A DNA stretch of 64,000 nucleotides from Motacilla alba alba (Eukaryota > Chordata > Aves > Passeriformes > Motacillidae), in the NCBI RefSeq assembly GCF_015832195.1, contig NC_052016.1:85566547-85630546 (forward strand), in the 5' to 3' direction. Position numbers and translations under genes: made by a program. This document shows, piece after piece, positions 40,640 through 51,586 of this stretch (positions are counted from its first letter, which is position 1; each line of letters starts with the position of its first letter). The notes under the pieces are model-generated. The model ran no database searches. It was not told the origin of the DNA and worked only from the letters and a program-made list of their open reading frames with translations.

Positions 40640-43600
40640 CTCCTGCCCGGCAAGAAGAGAGCTTGCCACGCTGGGACTGCTCTCGGCCGCCGCGCAACCT
40701 CCGCGTCCGCGCAGCCTCCTTGGCCGCCTCCCCGCTGCCATCGCGGGGGAACTCCCAGCTATCCCAACCCCGGCGACAAACCCCGCTCGGCCTCTCAGAC
40801 AGTCGTTTTCGGACAGAAGAGATTGGATATGTTCCAAGTTTAAAACGATTTAATGTTAAAAATACGTAGCAATTAAAATCGTGTCGCGTCCCGGCTGCTC
40901 CGCGTAAATTAAGCGCCTCTCTCCTCTCCGACTCCCAGATGATATTTACGGGGTTTTTCCCTGCTATTTGCTTGAATTTGGGAACTTGGCCCTTGCACTA
41001 ATGCCGAGTGGTGTTTTAGGGGCGGAGGGGAGAGAGAGCTCGCCCCCCACCCCTCCGGCGTGCTTTATCACCCGTATGCGAGCGGCCCCGCAGCCGCCGC
41101 GGCAGCCCTGCACGGCGACCTCTGCCCTGCCAGCACCACCAGCCCCCACCTCGGCCCCTGCAGCTGGGGGGCTCCGAGGCTCCCCTACGGCCCGGGCCGG
41201 GGGCGATGGAGACCCACCGTGCTCGACGAGATAACCGACGGCACGGCGAGGGGCGGCTCCACCGCGGGTGACATCTGCACCCTCCCCTGCCCTTGTCTTG
41301 TCTCGGACCGGGGCTCTCGCCACGTCGAGGATGGAAAATAAGGATGGCCCCATCCCCTCAGCCGGTAGGAGCCGACCCAGGCAAGTACCGGCGGGGCCGC
41401 TCGTCCCGTTCACCTCGACGGGTTTCCGTGGGGAAGGACGGGGCCGGCAGCGGGGCGAGAGAGCCCCTGTGCAGGTGATCTGCCGAAATACGGCCAGCGC
41501 CCAACTACCGAGAGTGGGGGTGTCGTCAGAGCCGAACACGGTACTACTCCCGTACAGGGGTACACGCAGCCCGACTCGCCCCCTTTTTCTTTTTCCCTCG
41601 GGTCGCTGCCTCGGTGCCTGCCCGCGACTGGCTACGCGTGGGGTGCATAAGCCCAGGAGCTTGCGGGTGTGCTGCAGCCTGCAACGGGACATCAGCTCCC
41701 CTCCCTCCCTCCCTCGCGCTGAGAGGGAGTGAGGGAAATGAGGGGGCGGCAGGCAGACTCCCCAAAGCAGCCCCCACTCCCCAAACCCCTGCCTGCCTGG
41801 AGAGCGTCTTTCTGGGAGCCAGCACAGCCCGAGGAGGGAGGGGGCTGCAGAGTCCTCCTCCCCCGGGGCGGCCCGGGATCCCTGCCCCTCATCGCGCCGG
41901 CTGGCCCGGCACAGGGCCCGAGCCGGGGTGCGCGGAGACGCGGCCGCGGCAGCTCCAGGGGCGGGAGAAGGGGCTGGGGCTGTCGCCTGGGGGCGGCCGT
42001 GGGGCGGCCCACGCGTGGAGCCGCGATACCAAGGCGCTGGCTGCGGGGAGAAGCGGAGGAGGCCTGGCTGGTTACGTGGGGGAGTTTTTGCTCTTCTCCT
42101 CCCGCCCCCAACACAATCCCGTCCACACCACGTCCGATGCGGCTTTCCCTGCGGCCTTATCCGTCCCCCTTCCTGCCCCGAAGTCCCCCAGACGAAAGCC
42201 TTCTTGCTGCCCCCCCAGCGCTGAGCGCCGCTAGTTTCCCCCCAACACGCACACCCAGGGCCGCGGGCAGCCGATTCGCACTCCTTTTTCGTGCCCTTCA
42301 AGGCACCGAGCCGCTCTCTTTTGTCCTGGCTGCGGATGACCCATTTCCTCCCTTTCCCCCCCTTCGGCCCCGGCGTCCGTCCCACCCTCCCGTCCCTCCG
42401 CCCTCCTCCCCGCCGCCCGGGCCGGGAGCCGCACCGCGCCCGGCTGCGCGCAGCGGGGCCGGCCGCCCGAGGAGGGGGGGACACGGAGACGGGGAACCGG
42501 TGCCTCGTCCGCGCCGTGTTTGTTTTCCTTTCCTCCCTGAACGCTAGATTAAGACGTGAAGATTACACTTTTATTGTGGCGGCCGAATAATACCACGAGT
42601 CAACACACACGGCAAACAAAAGTGCTTGTAGTACATGGCCAACCCCGCTGGGAACCGGGCTGCGGGCTGCTGCAAAAATCAAGCTCTTCAGTGCTAATTA
42701 CAAATAAATGATGATGTGCTCACTAAGTAATTGATTTAATGAAGTTCCTATGAAACTATTAAAACCGGGTAGAGGTCAGGCTGGAGACGCCCCAGAGCGC
42801 CCATTGTGGGATGTTTAACTCCGCCAATCTCCTCGGAAAGACATCGGGGCTAATAGGTGAAGTCACAGCTGGGTCGGGCTGACTTTTGCAGCACCGGCAC
42901 TGGCCTCCCCAATTTCGCCTGGCGGCCCGCACCGCAAGTTCGGGGAAGCGAGTCCCACTGGCACACCCCCGACCCGCTATTCCCACCCTCATCCTCCCCT
43001 CGCACACCTCTCTCCGGGGTGCGGCTGCTCGCCTCCTCTCCCCGGAGCGCGGAGCCCCCCGGCGCGGCTGCCCCGGGTGCCCATGCCCGTCCCGTCGGGG
43101 CTGCGTTGGGTACTCACTCGCTCGGCCCGGCCGCCTCGCTTGCACCTCAGCCAGGCGCCTCCGCGGCTCTCCCCAGCCTAATTAAAGAGGGGACAAGTGG
43201 AGCTCTGAACTTGTGTCTACCACTACAGGACGGCTGTAATTCCACCCCCCCCTCGGCCCCGAACCCCCCCACCCCCCTCTCATACTCAGACACACATACT
43301 TCTTCAAGAAACTTAAGCTAGGATGCCAGGTAGGGTGCTTGGGAGATTTTGGCAAGGTGCCTGGAAGGGGATGCGTGCCCATTTTTCCTTGAAGGGTTTT
43401 CTTGTTTGAAAGGCCATTTGGAGCGCTTTAGACGGGCTTGCCGAGTGAAAGGAAGAGGAGGAGGAGAGGGGGAACATAGAGATTGGAAAAAAAAATGTAG
43501 AAGACGAACTGGCTATTGAGTTTCCTAGCCTCACGCTTGGCTTTCCCCTCCTCACCACTCGGGCAGGACAGAACTGAAGTGAACCATTCTTTCCCCCCCA

Positions 43601-44330
43601 CCCCCCGCCCCATCCAATTAAGGGGTCCCCTAACCCGACCTCAGCTCTGAGTGCACTTTGGGGCAGAGGGTCCCCGCTGACCCCGGGGGGAACGGGGGGC
43701 ACACAGCCCCCCACACCTGCAAAGGATCCCTCTGCGCCCCCTTGCTTTCAACACCCGGTGCCTTTGGCAGGTTGAAAAGGAGTCGTACAGAAAAGAGGAG
43801 CCGCCCCCCAATTTGCACCCCCGCTGTTGGTATTTGCTGAGCGCGGAGACGATGCCCCCCACGGGCAAAGCCCCTCTCGGCCTCCAGCGCTTTCAGGGAG
43901 GGAGGGACGAGGCGCCCCACCGGGGTTCGAGGAGCCCCCACGACCGTGGCGGGGGGCGCAAGGATGGGGCCCGGGAAAGGCTTCTCCCCTAAATGCGGGG
44001 TGCCTCGCTGCTCCCCGCGGAGGAGAGAGCGGCGAGTCCCTAAATACGAGAAGGAATATGCAGGGCGAGGCGTCCCGCCGGATGTCCCCAAGACTGTGTG
44101 TGCCCCCTGCTCTGGTGGCTGCCCTCGCCCACCCCGCTGCCTGGTGCTCTCTGGGGGCTGCCCTACGCTGAGGGGCGGCCTCATTGACGGGGCCGGCCAA
44201 GGGCAGCGCCAGCAGCTGCCTGCAATGGGCCGGGGCACCACCGGAGAGGGGCACAGGCACACGCCACGGCTCCCCACGCAGCCACGCGTGGGCTCCCGCA
44301 CGGGGCTGCCGCGGAACCTGAGACAGTTCC
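40640..44330. promoter_or_regulatory. Large CpG-island cluster between CLYBL and ZIC5
   Basis: CpG-dense blocks lie at about 40.64-40.80, 41.04-42.53, 42.88-43.18 and 43.64-44.33 kb, separated by AT-richer, enhancer-like DNA. No zinc-finger or other known coding sequence is found. Open frames of 506 codons (42484 to 40964) and 390 codons (44802 to 43630) on the - strand are rich in R, G, P and A and look like GC-driven frames. The cluster could be Polycomb-regulated CpG islands of the ZIC locus or promoters of a long non-coding RNA (inference). Confidence 0.55.
42545..42780. promoter_or_regulatory. Enhancer-like element inside CpG cluster
   Basis: A sharply bounded AT-rich block between two CpG islands carries TTTATTGTGG (SOX-like ATTGT), GTGCTAATTAC, AATAAATGATGATG, AAGTAATTGATTTAATG and TATTAAAACC. 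The dense homeodomain and SOX cores and absence of repeats resemble conserved developmental enhancers. Conservation is untested. Confidence 0.4.
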
Positions 44331-44383
44331 TCCTGTTCCCTTGCAGGACTTTGGGGAGGGCTGTTTGACGCGTGGGTTTTGGG

Positions 44384-44410
44384 TTTTTTGTTTTGTTTTG
44401 TTTTGTTTTG
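44384..44410. repeat. (TTTTG)n pentanucleotide repeat
   Basis: About five TTTTG units, flanked by further T/G-rich sequence. Confidence 0.85.
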
Positions 44411-46440
44411 TGGGGTTTTTTTCCCTTTCTTTCTCTTTCTCGTGGAAAACGATTAATTTGAAACAAATTAAGCTCGCCAGCCTCTTGTTTGCCAAACAGG
44501 CTGTTGGCAATGTGCAAACAGGCTTTCACCCCGGCGCCGTGCCCCCGCTCCGCTCCCTGCTGCCCTGCTCCAGCCTTGGCCGCGCACCCTCCTCCTCCTG
44601 TCCCTGCCCCACCGCTCCACCCCCCACATCCCCCCCCAGCCCTACAACACCGCTTGATTACTATCTCCCTGTTGCCCTTAATGCACGATCCGGGTTTCTC
44701 GTCAGCCTCAAAATAAGAAGTGACACATGCACCACTAAACCAACTTGTGGGGAAAGCCCGCGGTTGAGAGGGGCTATTGATGGGAGCGCTGCAAAGAGAC
44801 AAAGCTGGGGGCTAGTGGAATCAGATGCAGCCCTTAATTAACACCATCTTAAATAGTCCAACAGGCACTGAAGACAAAGTTGAAGAAAGACTTTAAGGCT
44901 GAGTGCCCCTCGACAAGTTCTTTTTTTTTCCTCGTGTCATTCAATATTTAATGCACTGTGCTTGTAATGCTACTACTGGTGCTCCTTTCTCAGCAAGTAC
45001 ATTATTTTTTCACGGTGCCCATGGCCAGGGAAAACCCTTTAGGCAAAGAAAATCAAAATGTTTGTTGTTTTGGATGACTTATAACTCTTGTTTAACACAA
45101 GCACTTTCAAGAAAGTATAACAGGCGCAGCCTCTAAAGCAAACAACGAAATCCTTGTGACAGAGTCGGACACAAAAAGCACATTGTGTTATGGACTATCC
45201 CTTTTCTCTCCTGCTAGATGGGTGCCTGTCTGAGGCTGAACACCACGATGCCATTTTACTTTTGAACTATTGTTTTTGAGTTATGCCATGTGGTCAAAAG
45301 GAGAAGAAGGGAGGTTGTTTCCAAGCTCATAAGACAAACGAGTTGCCTTTCATTGAACTACCCCAGAGCTCCTTTAAAACGAGGTTTAAATGTCACCTCC
45401 ATGTTTTTAATGGACACAGGGCTTCAGGGGCGACCCTTCAAAGCGCCTTCGTAATAAACGACCCTTATTAAATATGTCTCTGCCTGGGAAAATCACTTGG
45501 CAGAAGAGAAAAAAGGGGGAGCGGGGGTGGGGGAAGGAGAGGCACGGTACTGCCGGAGGAGCTCCGCCACCCCCCCTGCTCCCTCCGGGGCCGGGACGGA
45601 GCGGAGGACGGTCCCGCTGCGGGTCCCTGCCGCCGGGCGGGGCGGGCCGGGGGGGGCGGGGGCTGGGGGTGTTGCTACACGGATACACTCGCCTCCCCCC
45701 CCCTCGTCCCAAACCCCCTTTTCTCCCTCCGCCCCCCCTTCACCCCCCAAAATAAGAGGCTGAATGAAAGGTTGGGGTGTTTTCCTCCTGACTTCTTTTT
45801 GTCCTTAGAAGAGCGGCGTCTGCGAGTCTGAGCTGCGAAGTTACTGATTTGCAGGCTGCATGTTAAGGCAGCCCATGTAAGTAATTTCTGCGGGCATCCC
45901 GGCAAAGGAGAACAAATCGTTGACAAAGGCGAGCCCTTTCAATTCAGCAGCGTCGTTAGGGAAACCAAAAAGTATTCTTCCTATAATAAGTTCCACTTCA
46001 AAGGATTTCTCATTCAACGGTGACTGCTTCGCACTTTTATTAAGTCCGGGCTTTTTCACTTGGCGGAATCATCTGTTTGGTTATTTTTCATCGTGTTTAT
46101 TTTTCACCATTCACACAGTACTTGTATTAAATAAACAAAGAACAATCGCTCTGCAAATAAAAGTACTTAGGTGGGAAAAAAAAAAAAAAGAGGGAGGCAG
46201 AAGACGAGAAGAGCTGGAGATGGAGCTTCTTCCTCACTTATTTGTTTATCTGCTGAAGTTGGGAAGGGGGGGGGTCCTAAAAAAAAAAGGGAGGGGGAGG
46301 GTCGTTGGGAGAGAGGCCAAAAAATATGAGACGTTCTGATGAAGTGAAAATTGACTGCGCTAACACGGCATGAAACTAAAGGTCAATGCAACTGTATCTT
46401 AATAGAGTGTCTCGAATCGAGGTGGACTATTTTAAATGCA
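44411..46440. other. Intergenic sequence with CpG patch and enhancer-like blocks
   Basis: Non-repetitive blocks at 44.64-45.50 and 45.83-46.14 kb look enhancer-like, with ATTAAATATG, TAATAAACG and TTAATTAACACC. They flank a small CpG island at 45.52-45.74 kb. A-runs and G-runs occur at 46171-46184 and 46266-46289. No gene is supported. Confidence 0.45.
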
Positions 46441-46459
46441 GCTTGCTTTTGCTGCGCTC

Positions 46460-46492
46460 ATTGCCATAGCAATCCTAACGCTCCATGTTGAT
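46460..46492 (+). promoter_or_regulatory. X-box-like element, copy A
   Basis: A 33 bp element begins ATTGCCATAGCAAT (46460-46473), which matches 11 of 14 positions of the RFX X-box consensus GTTRCCATGGYAAC and has perfect ATTGC/GCAAT arms. It continues CCTAACGCTCCATG. It matches copy B at 47315-47347 at 28 of 33 positions, in the same orientation. RFX binding is inferred from the motif only. Confidence 0.5.
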
Positions 46493-46589
46493 GTACCATA
46501 AAAGCAGTAGTTTGAATTTCAAAGAACCTGCCTTTGAACTTCTCCCTGCCTGATTAGGCACTTGCGTGGTGTGTGTGTGAATGCGGGAG

Positions 46590-47160
46590 CGTGGTTGTGT
46601 GCGCTGAGGGTACGCGGGATGCGGGGGGAGCGGTGGCAGCGCCCTGCCGGCGTTTGGGTGTCCGAGCCAGGGGGGAGCGTGTGTGTCGGCGTGTGAGCGT
46701 GAGTGTCTATCCCAGCTCACTCCCCGATCCGTCCTGCTCTGCTCTACCTGGAAATATTTTTCCGGGGTGATGGCGGGGGAAGGGGCGGGGGGGAGGGGGG
46801 GAAGTGTGGGGCAGTCCATCCTTGCCAGCGCTTCACAACTCCCTGGCGACATCTCTAGAAGCACGAAACACGCGGAGAAAACCCCTGAAAAATCCTCGGT
46901 TCTCCTCACCCATGCTTTGAAAAACAAAGCGGCAGCCTATCCCGGCCGCCCCGCGTCCCACACCCTGCCCGTGGCGGGTGCGTTGGGGGGCGCAGCTCCG
47001 CGACTCTCCGCCGAGAACTCCCCGCTTATCCATATCCACAGCCCCCCTCCCAGCAATGCCATTTCCCACACTCCCGAAATTTCTTAGTCCCTTCAAACTT
47101 CGCTACCGCCGCTCTCGCCTTTAAAGGGCCGAGCGCCAGCAATAGTGTGTGGCGAGATGT
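46590..47160. promoter_or_regulatory. CpG-rich sequence between the X-box-like copies
   Basis: Moderate to high GC with frequent CpG, including a TGTGTG-rich start. This lies between two apparently related elements. No gene is supported. Confidence 0.35.
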
Positions 47161-47314
47161 CTCCCAGCCGCGACTACAAAGGTGGATGATTTAAACAGTG
47201 TTTGCTAGGACCACGTTTCGCCTAGGAAAAGATGAAGTCTTTGATGATGGCCAACTCGGTGTCAATAAGTGGCTTTCTTTGAGCCATATTCAGATGGGAA
47301 CGTCTTGCTTGCCA

Positions 47315-47347
47315 ATTGCCATAGAAATCCTAACACACCATGAAGAT
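47315..47347 (+). promoter_or_regulatory. X-box-like element, copy B
   Basis: This is the second copy of the 33 bp element, starting ATTGCCATAGAAAT and continuing CCTAACACACCATG. It retains the 5' X-box half (TTGCCAT) but has lost one base of the 3' half. A CTTGCTT word precedes both copies (46442-46448 and 47304-47310). Confidence 0.5.
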
Positions 47348-47355
47348 TGTCCAAG

Positions 47356-48800
47356 CGCCAAGCCTTCCGTTCTGGGCTAAATTACTTTGAAGTGGGGCAG
47401 GACGTGCACTGGTCAATGTTAACTCTATAGGGCGGGCAGGGAACACTAGGAGAGGGAGGTTGGAGGGGGGGGAAGCAGAAAATAAGAAGGGGAAACTTGT
47501 TTTAGACACTCTATACAAGGTTCTGCTCATTGTCAGATATCTTTTATCTTTTATATTTCCCATGAATGATTCATGTCTCGGTGGCTTTGTGTCGCCCTCC
47601 TTTTCACAAGAAACTTCATTAGGGAGCTATAAGTTTTCCCATTGATTGGAGCCCTCATTTATGAGTGTTTTTCTGCTTCGTATGTTGGTTATTGTCATTC
47701 TGCTTGAAACAACTCTTTGCAACCTGTTTCACCTTTACCACATTTAACAAAACTGACTTAAAAAACACTCTAACCTTTTGGTGAAACTGTTCTTGACATT
47801 TTGACCAGTCATTTTCGAGCACTGGTAAATTACGGGGCGGGGGCGCAATCACTCTGGGCTAGTTTTATTTAATTTATTTTATTTAAAAAGAAAATTAAAA
47901 GAGGAAATAATCCTGGAGGATGCCAACACACCATTCTCTCCAGACTTTTTCACGGGTTTTACTCAGTTTTCCTCTCTCGAAATGAGAAAGGTGTCCTCAT
48001 TCAGCTTCTGAAAACCTCGAGGTTTTTCTTCTCCCTCATTCCAGTGATTTCCTGGCGTTATTTCTTGCCTGACCTCACTCTGTGTTTCAGAATCATCTTC
48101 TGGCATACGGTTTCGCTTATATGGCTACTACCGAAGAGTAGTGCTATTTAACTCATGAGTATCCTCAAGAGAATACTGCCAGGAAAAGCTTCCTTTTTTG
48201 TTGTTTTGCTGCTGTTGTTGTTTTGTTGTTGTTGTTTTGTTTTTTCCACAACAGACATAAACATTTTAATTGATTAGATTTTATATCCCGGTAAGCTGTC
48301 CTTGAGAGAGATGGAGAATGTCATGTGTATAAATGTTCGTCCTGTGCCTGTGTCGTATCTCTGTCTGTCTGTCCCTCCCTCTCTTCCCTCTGTGCTCGGG
48401 ATGCCAGCTGCAGAGCACCCAGCTGCTCCATCGTGACCAGGCACCCCAAAATCCTCCGCCCGCCCCCCGCCCTTGGCCCGGCTCACGGGCACACGGCCCC
48501 AGGAAGAAGGGCCGCAGCCTCGGGGGAGGCAGGGCTGGCTCCGCCCGGAGCATCCCTCCTCTGCCTGCTTGCAAACCCCGAGGCAGACCCGAAGGAGAGC
48601 CCTATTTACTCACACGTTTCTCTGGGCACAGCCGGAGTATCTCAGCCGCCCCCAACACCTCACGGGGCTGCTCCTGCCGAGCTGTGAGGCTATGGCTGGG
48701 TCTGAATCTACCTGCTGACCCTCGGGGAGAAAAGCGGGTGTTCTGGTCTGTCTCTGCCCCTTGTCTGTTAGTAAGGCACATGCAATACATAGGAATAATA
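47356..48800. other. Intergenic sequence 3' of ZIC5
   Basis: It contains a (TTG)n/TTTTG patch at 48198-48244 and a small GC-rich block at 48.42-48.60 kb. No gene is supported. The block at 47.39-47.45 kb has GGTCAATGTTAACTC, a bound-site-like sequence of unknown meaning. Confidence 0.45.
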
Positions 48801-48802
48801 TT

Positions 48803-48808
48803 TTTATT
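48803..48808 (-). terminator. ZIC5: Candidate distal poly(A) signal of ZIC5
   Basis: TTTATT on the + strand gives AATAAA on the ZIC5 strand, followed by a TATGTATTGCATGTG stretch that is GU-rich. A cleavage site here would give a 3' UTR of about 2.3 kb, close to what I recall for human ZIC5. Many other AATAAA-like words occur upstream in the AT-rich UTR, so the exact site is uncertain. Confidence 0.35.
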
Positions 48809-50885
48809 CATTTGCATGATTTTTCTTTTGTTGTTTTTTATGGGGTTTACAGAGATGAAAGGTTTTAAATTAGCATTTTTTATCATTATTTAGGAGGTAT
48901 CATGTGTCATAAAACTGTTGGGCAAGTGTGTGACCCTATGTGTAGCAAATACATAAAAATAGTGATATATCCCCCCGAGCCATAGTTTATAAACCCTGCC
49001 ATGTCGTAATGTATAGTGCAATCTGTTATTGAAAAAATGCATAAATTAAAAAGTTCGTTTATAAATCAGCACCAATATATCTCTAATAAGATTACATTAC
49101 ATAAATTATTTTTTAAAAAGTTCATACCTCACTTTATTATTTTCTATTTATTCAAATGGGCTTTCAAAAACGAATAAAAAGCAAATTGAATGAGCTTTAA
49201 AAAATTATTTTCTATTCAAGTTTTGTTTGTTTTCAAAGTAACGCCTGCTTCTTTAGATCCAACACAACAATATGAAGACAACGTTTAAAGGCTTCCAGAG
49301 TGACAGCACCATGCACTGTACTAATAATATAATATCTCTATGAACTATACATAAATTTATATATTATCAGCACCAACACACCGCACGGAGGACATGCAGG
49401 AAGAGTCTGTTTCACATTACATCGTTCATTCAAGTAAGCTGAAAAATATAATGATTTCTTTTTTGTACAAACCACATCATCATAAACAACAATCTATCAC
49501 CAAAATTAATAAGATAATTCTTTGGTGTGCTCTGTACTGTTACGGGGGAGTCAAAGAAAAAAGGGGGGGAAAAAAAAGGGTGATGTCAGAAAATAAATTA
49601 ATTTGACTGTACAAAATAATCGCGTTCACATACACGTTATTAACAATGACAAGACGACATCCACCATTCACGGCACACAAAACACATTTCCACAAGCCCT
49701 GGGGGAGGGGAGGGAGGCTGCCGCTTCTTCTCTCAGGGTCTCTGAGGAGGAATTAGTGCTCTTTACTTCATTTGCGCCCCGCTCCTGACTCCAGGGCTCT
49801 AGGCCTGGGTGTCCCCCGTGCCCCGCAGCCCCTCGGCTGCACGGCTGGGTTCTTGGGAGGTTTTGGGGAGGTTGGCACCCCGAGCCCAGCCTGTGTCCCC
49901 ACCCCTGGCTTCCTTCCCAGCAGCTCTGGTCCCCACCTCCCAGGTGACTCTGCCGGGCCACTTCAGGGGGATGGTGAAAAGCACGCAGGCATCAGCTCGG
50001 CTGGAGAGATGAAATAATGTACATTAAAATAATAATAAAAAGATAATCCCTCCATGCCTGCCCCCTACTCCGGGACTCGTCAGGCCCGGGGCCTGCCTGC
50101 TCCCCCTCCCAACCCCCCAGAGGGTTGGAGGGAGCATGAGGCAAAGTCTTCGTCTGAGAGACGAACTTTAAAAAAAATAATAATTATCAGAGTAATAATA
50201 ACACCAACCCCAAGGAAAGCAAAATCCGCAGAGTTTTCGTGTGAGTTTTTTAGGGAAAAAAAAAATCAAAAATGTATCACAGTATCACAGTTGTCAAATA
50301 GCAGCGTGTTTCTTTTATTCTCTGGCTACGTTCTAGGAGCCGTACAAGTACTAACCTTGGAGGAGTGAAAAAGGAGTCCTGCATCTTTTGTCTTTCCTTT
50401 CGTAAATCGTTTGCACAATGTTACGGCTAAAGGTGAAAGAAGGGCTGGAGAGAAAATGCCGGGTGCAGGTGGGACCCCCCCGACTCCGGAGAGAAACCGT
50501 CAATTACAAAGAAGCTGAACTGCAAGAGGGGTGGGGAAATGCATTTATTTTATTTTGTTTTATTATTTAATTTAAGGGATGCGCAACCTGTCCTTGACTA
50601 GCCGGAGCTTGAGCAGGTGCTGCTTTACAGTCAAGAGGCTGCTGCTGACCTGGGGTTTACCCAGGCCAAAGAGGAGGCGCTGGGGTGGCAGCTAAGGTAC
50701 CTAAGAGGCATTCCAGAGATCGGCTGGGTTCTGCCTGTTTGCAGCCTTCGCCAGCTTAATCTTGTTAAGAGCAATAGGCATGGGCAGAGTGGAAGTGGAA
50801 GATGGGCATCTCCATTGACACCGTCCCCCTGCAAAATTGTGCGGCTCGGGTGACTGGGACGGCCCAGCCTGGCGTTATTAATGCT

Positions 50886-50891
50886 TTTATT
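50886..50891 (-). terminator. ZIC5: Candidate proximal poly(A) signal of ZIC5
   Basis: AATAAA on the - strand lies 241 nt after the ZIC5 stop. No clear GU-rich element follows. On the transcript it comes just after a run of about 39 U. It could give a short 3' UTR. Confidence 0.3.
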
Positions 50892-50894
50892 TAC

Positions 50895-50895
<1 letters not shown>

Positions 50896-50934
<39 letters not shown>
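50896..50934. repeat. A39 homopolymer
   Basis: Thirty-nine consecutive A on the + strand read as U39 in the predicted ZIC5 3' UTR. The length may be imprecise in the assembly. No target-site duplication or retroposed body is recognised beside it. Confidence 0.9.
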
Positions 50935-50936
<2 letters not shown>

Positions 50937-51131
50937 TCCGAGTCTCTTTAATTAAATTAGTTACCGTACAAACACCATAGGGTTTCATAGTTTCATACAT
51001 GGAATAAATAGCGCGAGTCAAACCTGATGGCACTTCCACGGCAGCCCCCCGTGCCAGGTGGCTGCCTCCGCGGCCCGGGCCAGTGCGGTGGGGCCGGGGC
51101 CACCGGCAGCTCGGCACGGCTCGGCACGGCC

Positions 51132-51586
51132 CTAGGGAGCAGTTCTGCCTCCCGAGGTCCTGTGGGGCTCATCCTCCTCGGATGCCGGGGAGGTGTCGCG
51201 GCTGGAGGGGGTGCGGGGCCGGCGGGGAGCGCCCCCGGCCTGGCAGACGTACCACTCGCTGAGGTTGGTGACCGGCGGGGAGAGCGCGGCGGCGCGGCCG
51301 CGGGGCGGCTCGGCGGCCGGCTCGGCCTCGGGGGGCAGCGGGCCGTCGGGGGGCCCCGCCGCCGCGTAGCCCTGGGAGCCCGGCGGCGGGGAGGGCGGCG
51401 GGGACTTGCAGTGGATCTTCATGTGCTTCCGCAGGGAGCTGGGGTGGGTGTAGGACTTGTCGCAGCCGCGGATCTTGCAGTAGTAGGGCTTGTCCGAGGT
51501 GTGGACGTGGGAATGCTTCTTGCGGTCGCTGCTGTTGGCGAACTTCCTCTCGCAGCCGTCGAACTCGCACTTGAAGGGCTTCTCCC
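51132..51586 (-). CDS. ZIC5: ZIC5 coding exon 2 (zinc fingers 4-5 and C-terminus)
   Basis: This exon completes the zinc-finger protein ZIC5, a nuclear GLI-related transcription factor needed for neural crest and neural tube development. It starts after the acceptor CCCCGCAG (ending at 51587) and completes the glycine codon begun in exon 1. It encodes residues 435-584, then TAG at 51134-51132. Finger 4 has C440, C445, H458 and H462. Finger 5 has C470, C475, H488 and H492 ([16 protein letters not shown]). The tail is P-, A- and G-rich and holds the ZIC5-type segment [11 protein letters not shown] near residue 545, then a short acidic EEDE patch. The final residues (RTSGGRTAP) differ from the mammalian end as I recall it. 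[20 protein letters not shown] and [10 protein letters not shown] fit ZIC5 better than ZIC2 or ZIC4. The open + strand frame across this exon is antisense shadow. Confidence 0.96.

Larger units (their letters stand above)
48800..51131 (-). other. ZIC5: ZIC5 3' UTR (probable)
   Basis: Downstream of the ZIC5 stop lie GC-mixed sequence (49.7-51.1 kb) and then an unusually AT-rich, non-repetitive stretch (about 48.8-49.65 kb) with many AATAAA, ATTTA and TATA words. This is typical of a regulated, conserved 3' UTR. Boundaries are inferred from composition and poly(A) signals. A much shorter UTR ending near 50870 is also possible. Confidence 0.45.

Noticed and set aside
40964..42484. 506-codon open frame on the - strand
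   Set aside because: It lies in very GC-rich CpG-island DNA where stop codons are rare, and long frames occur on the other strand too. The translation is rich in R, G, P and A with no domain. Kept only as a testable observation.
43630..44802. 390-codon open frame on the - strand
   Set aside because: Same reasons: GC-driven, overlapping frames on both strands, no recognisable domain, and it includes translated simple T/G repeat.
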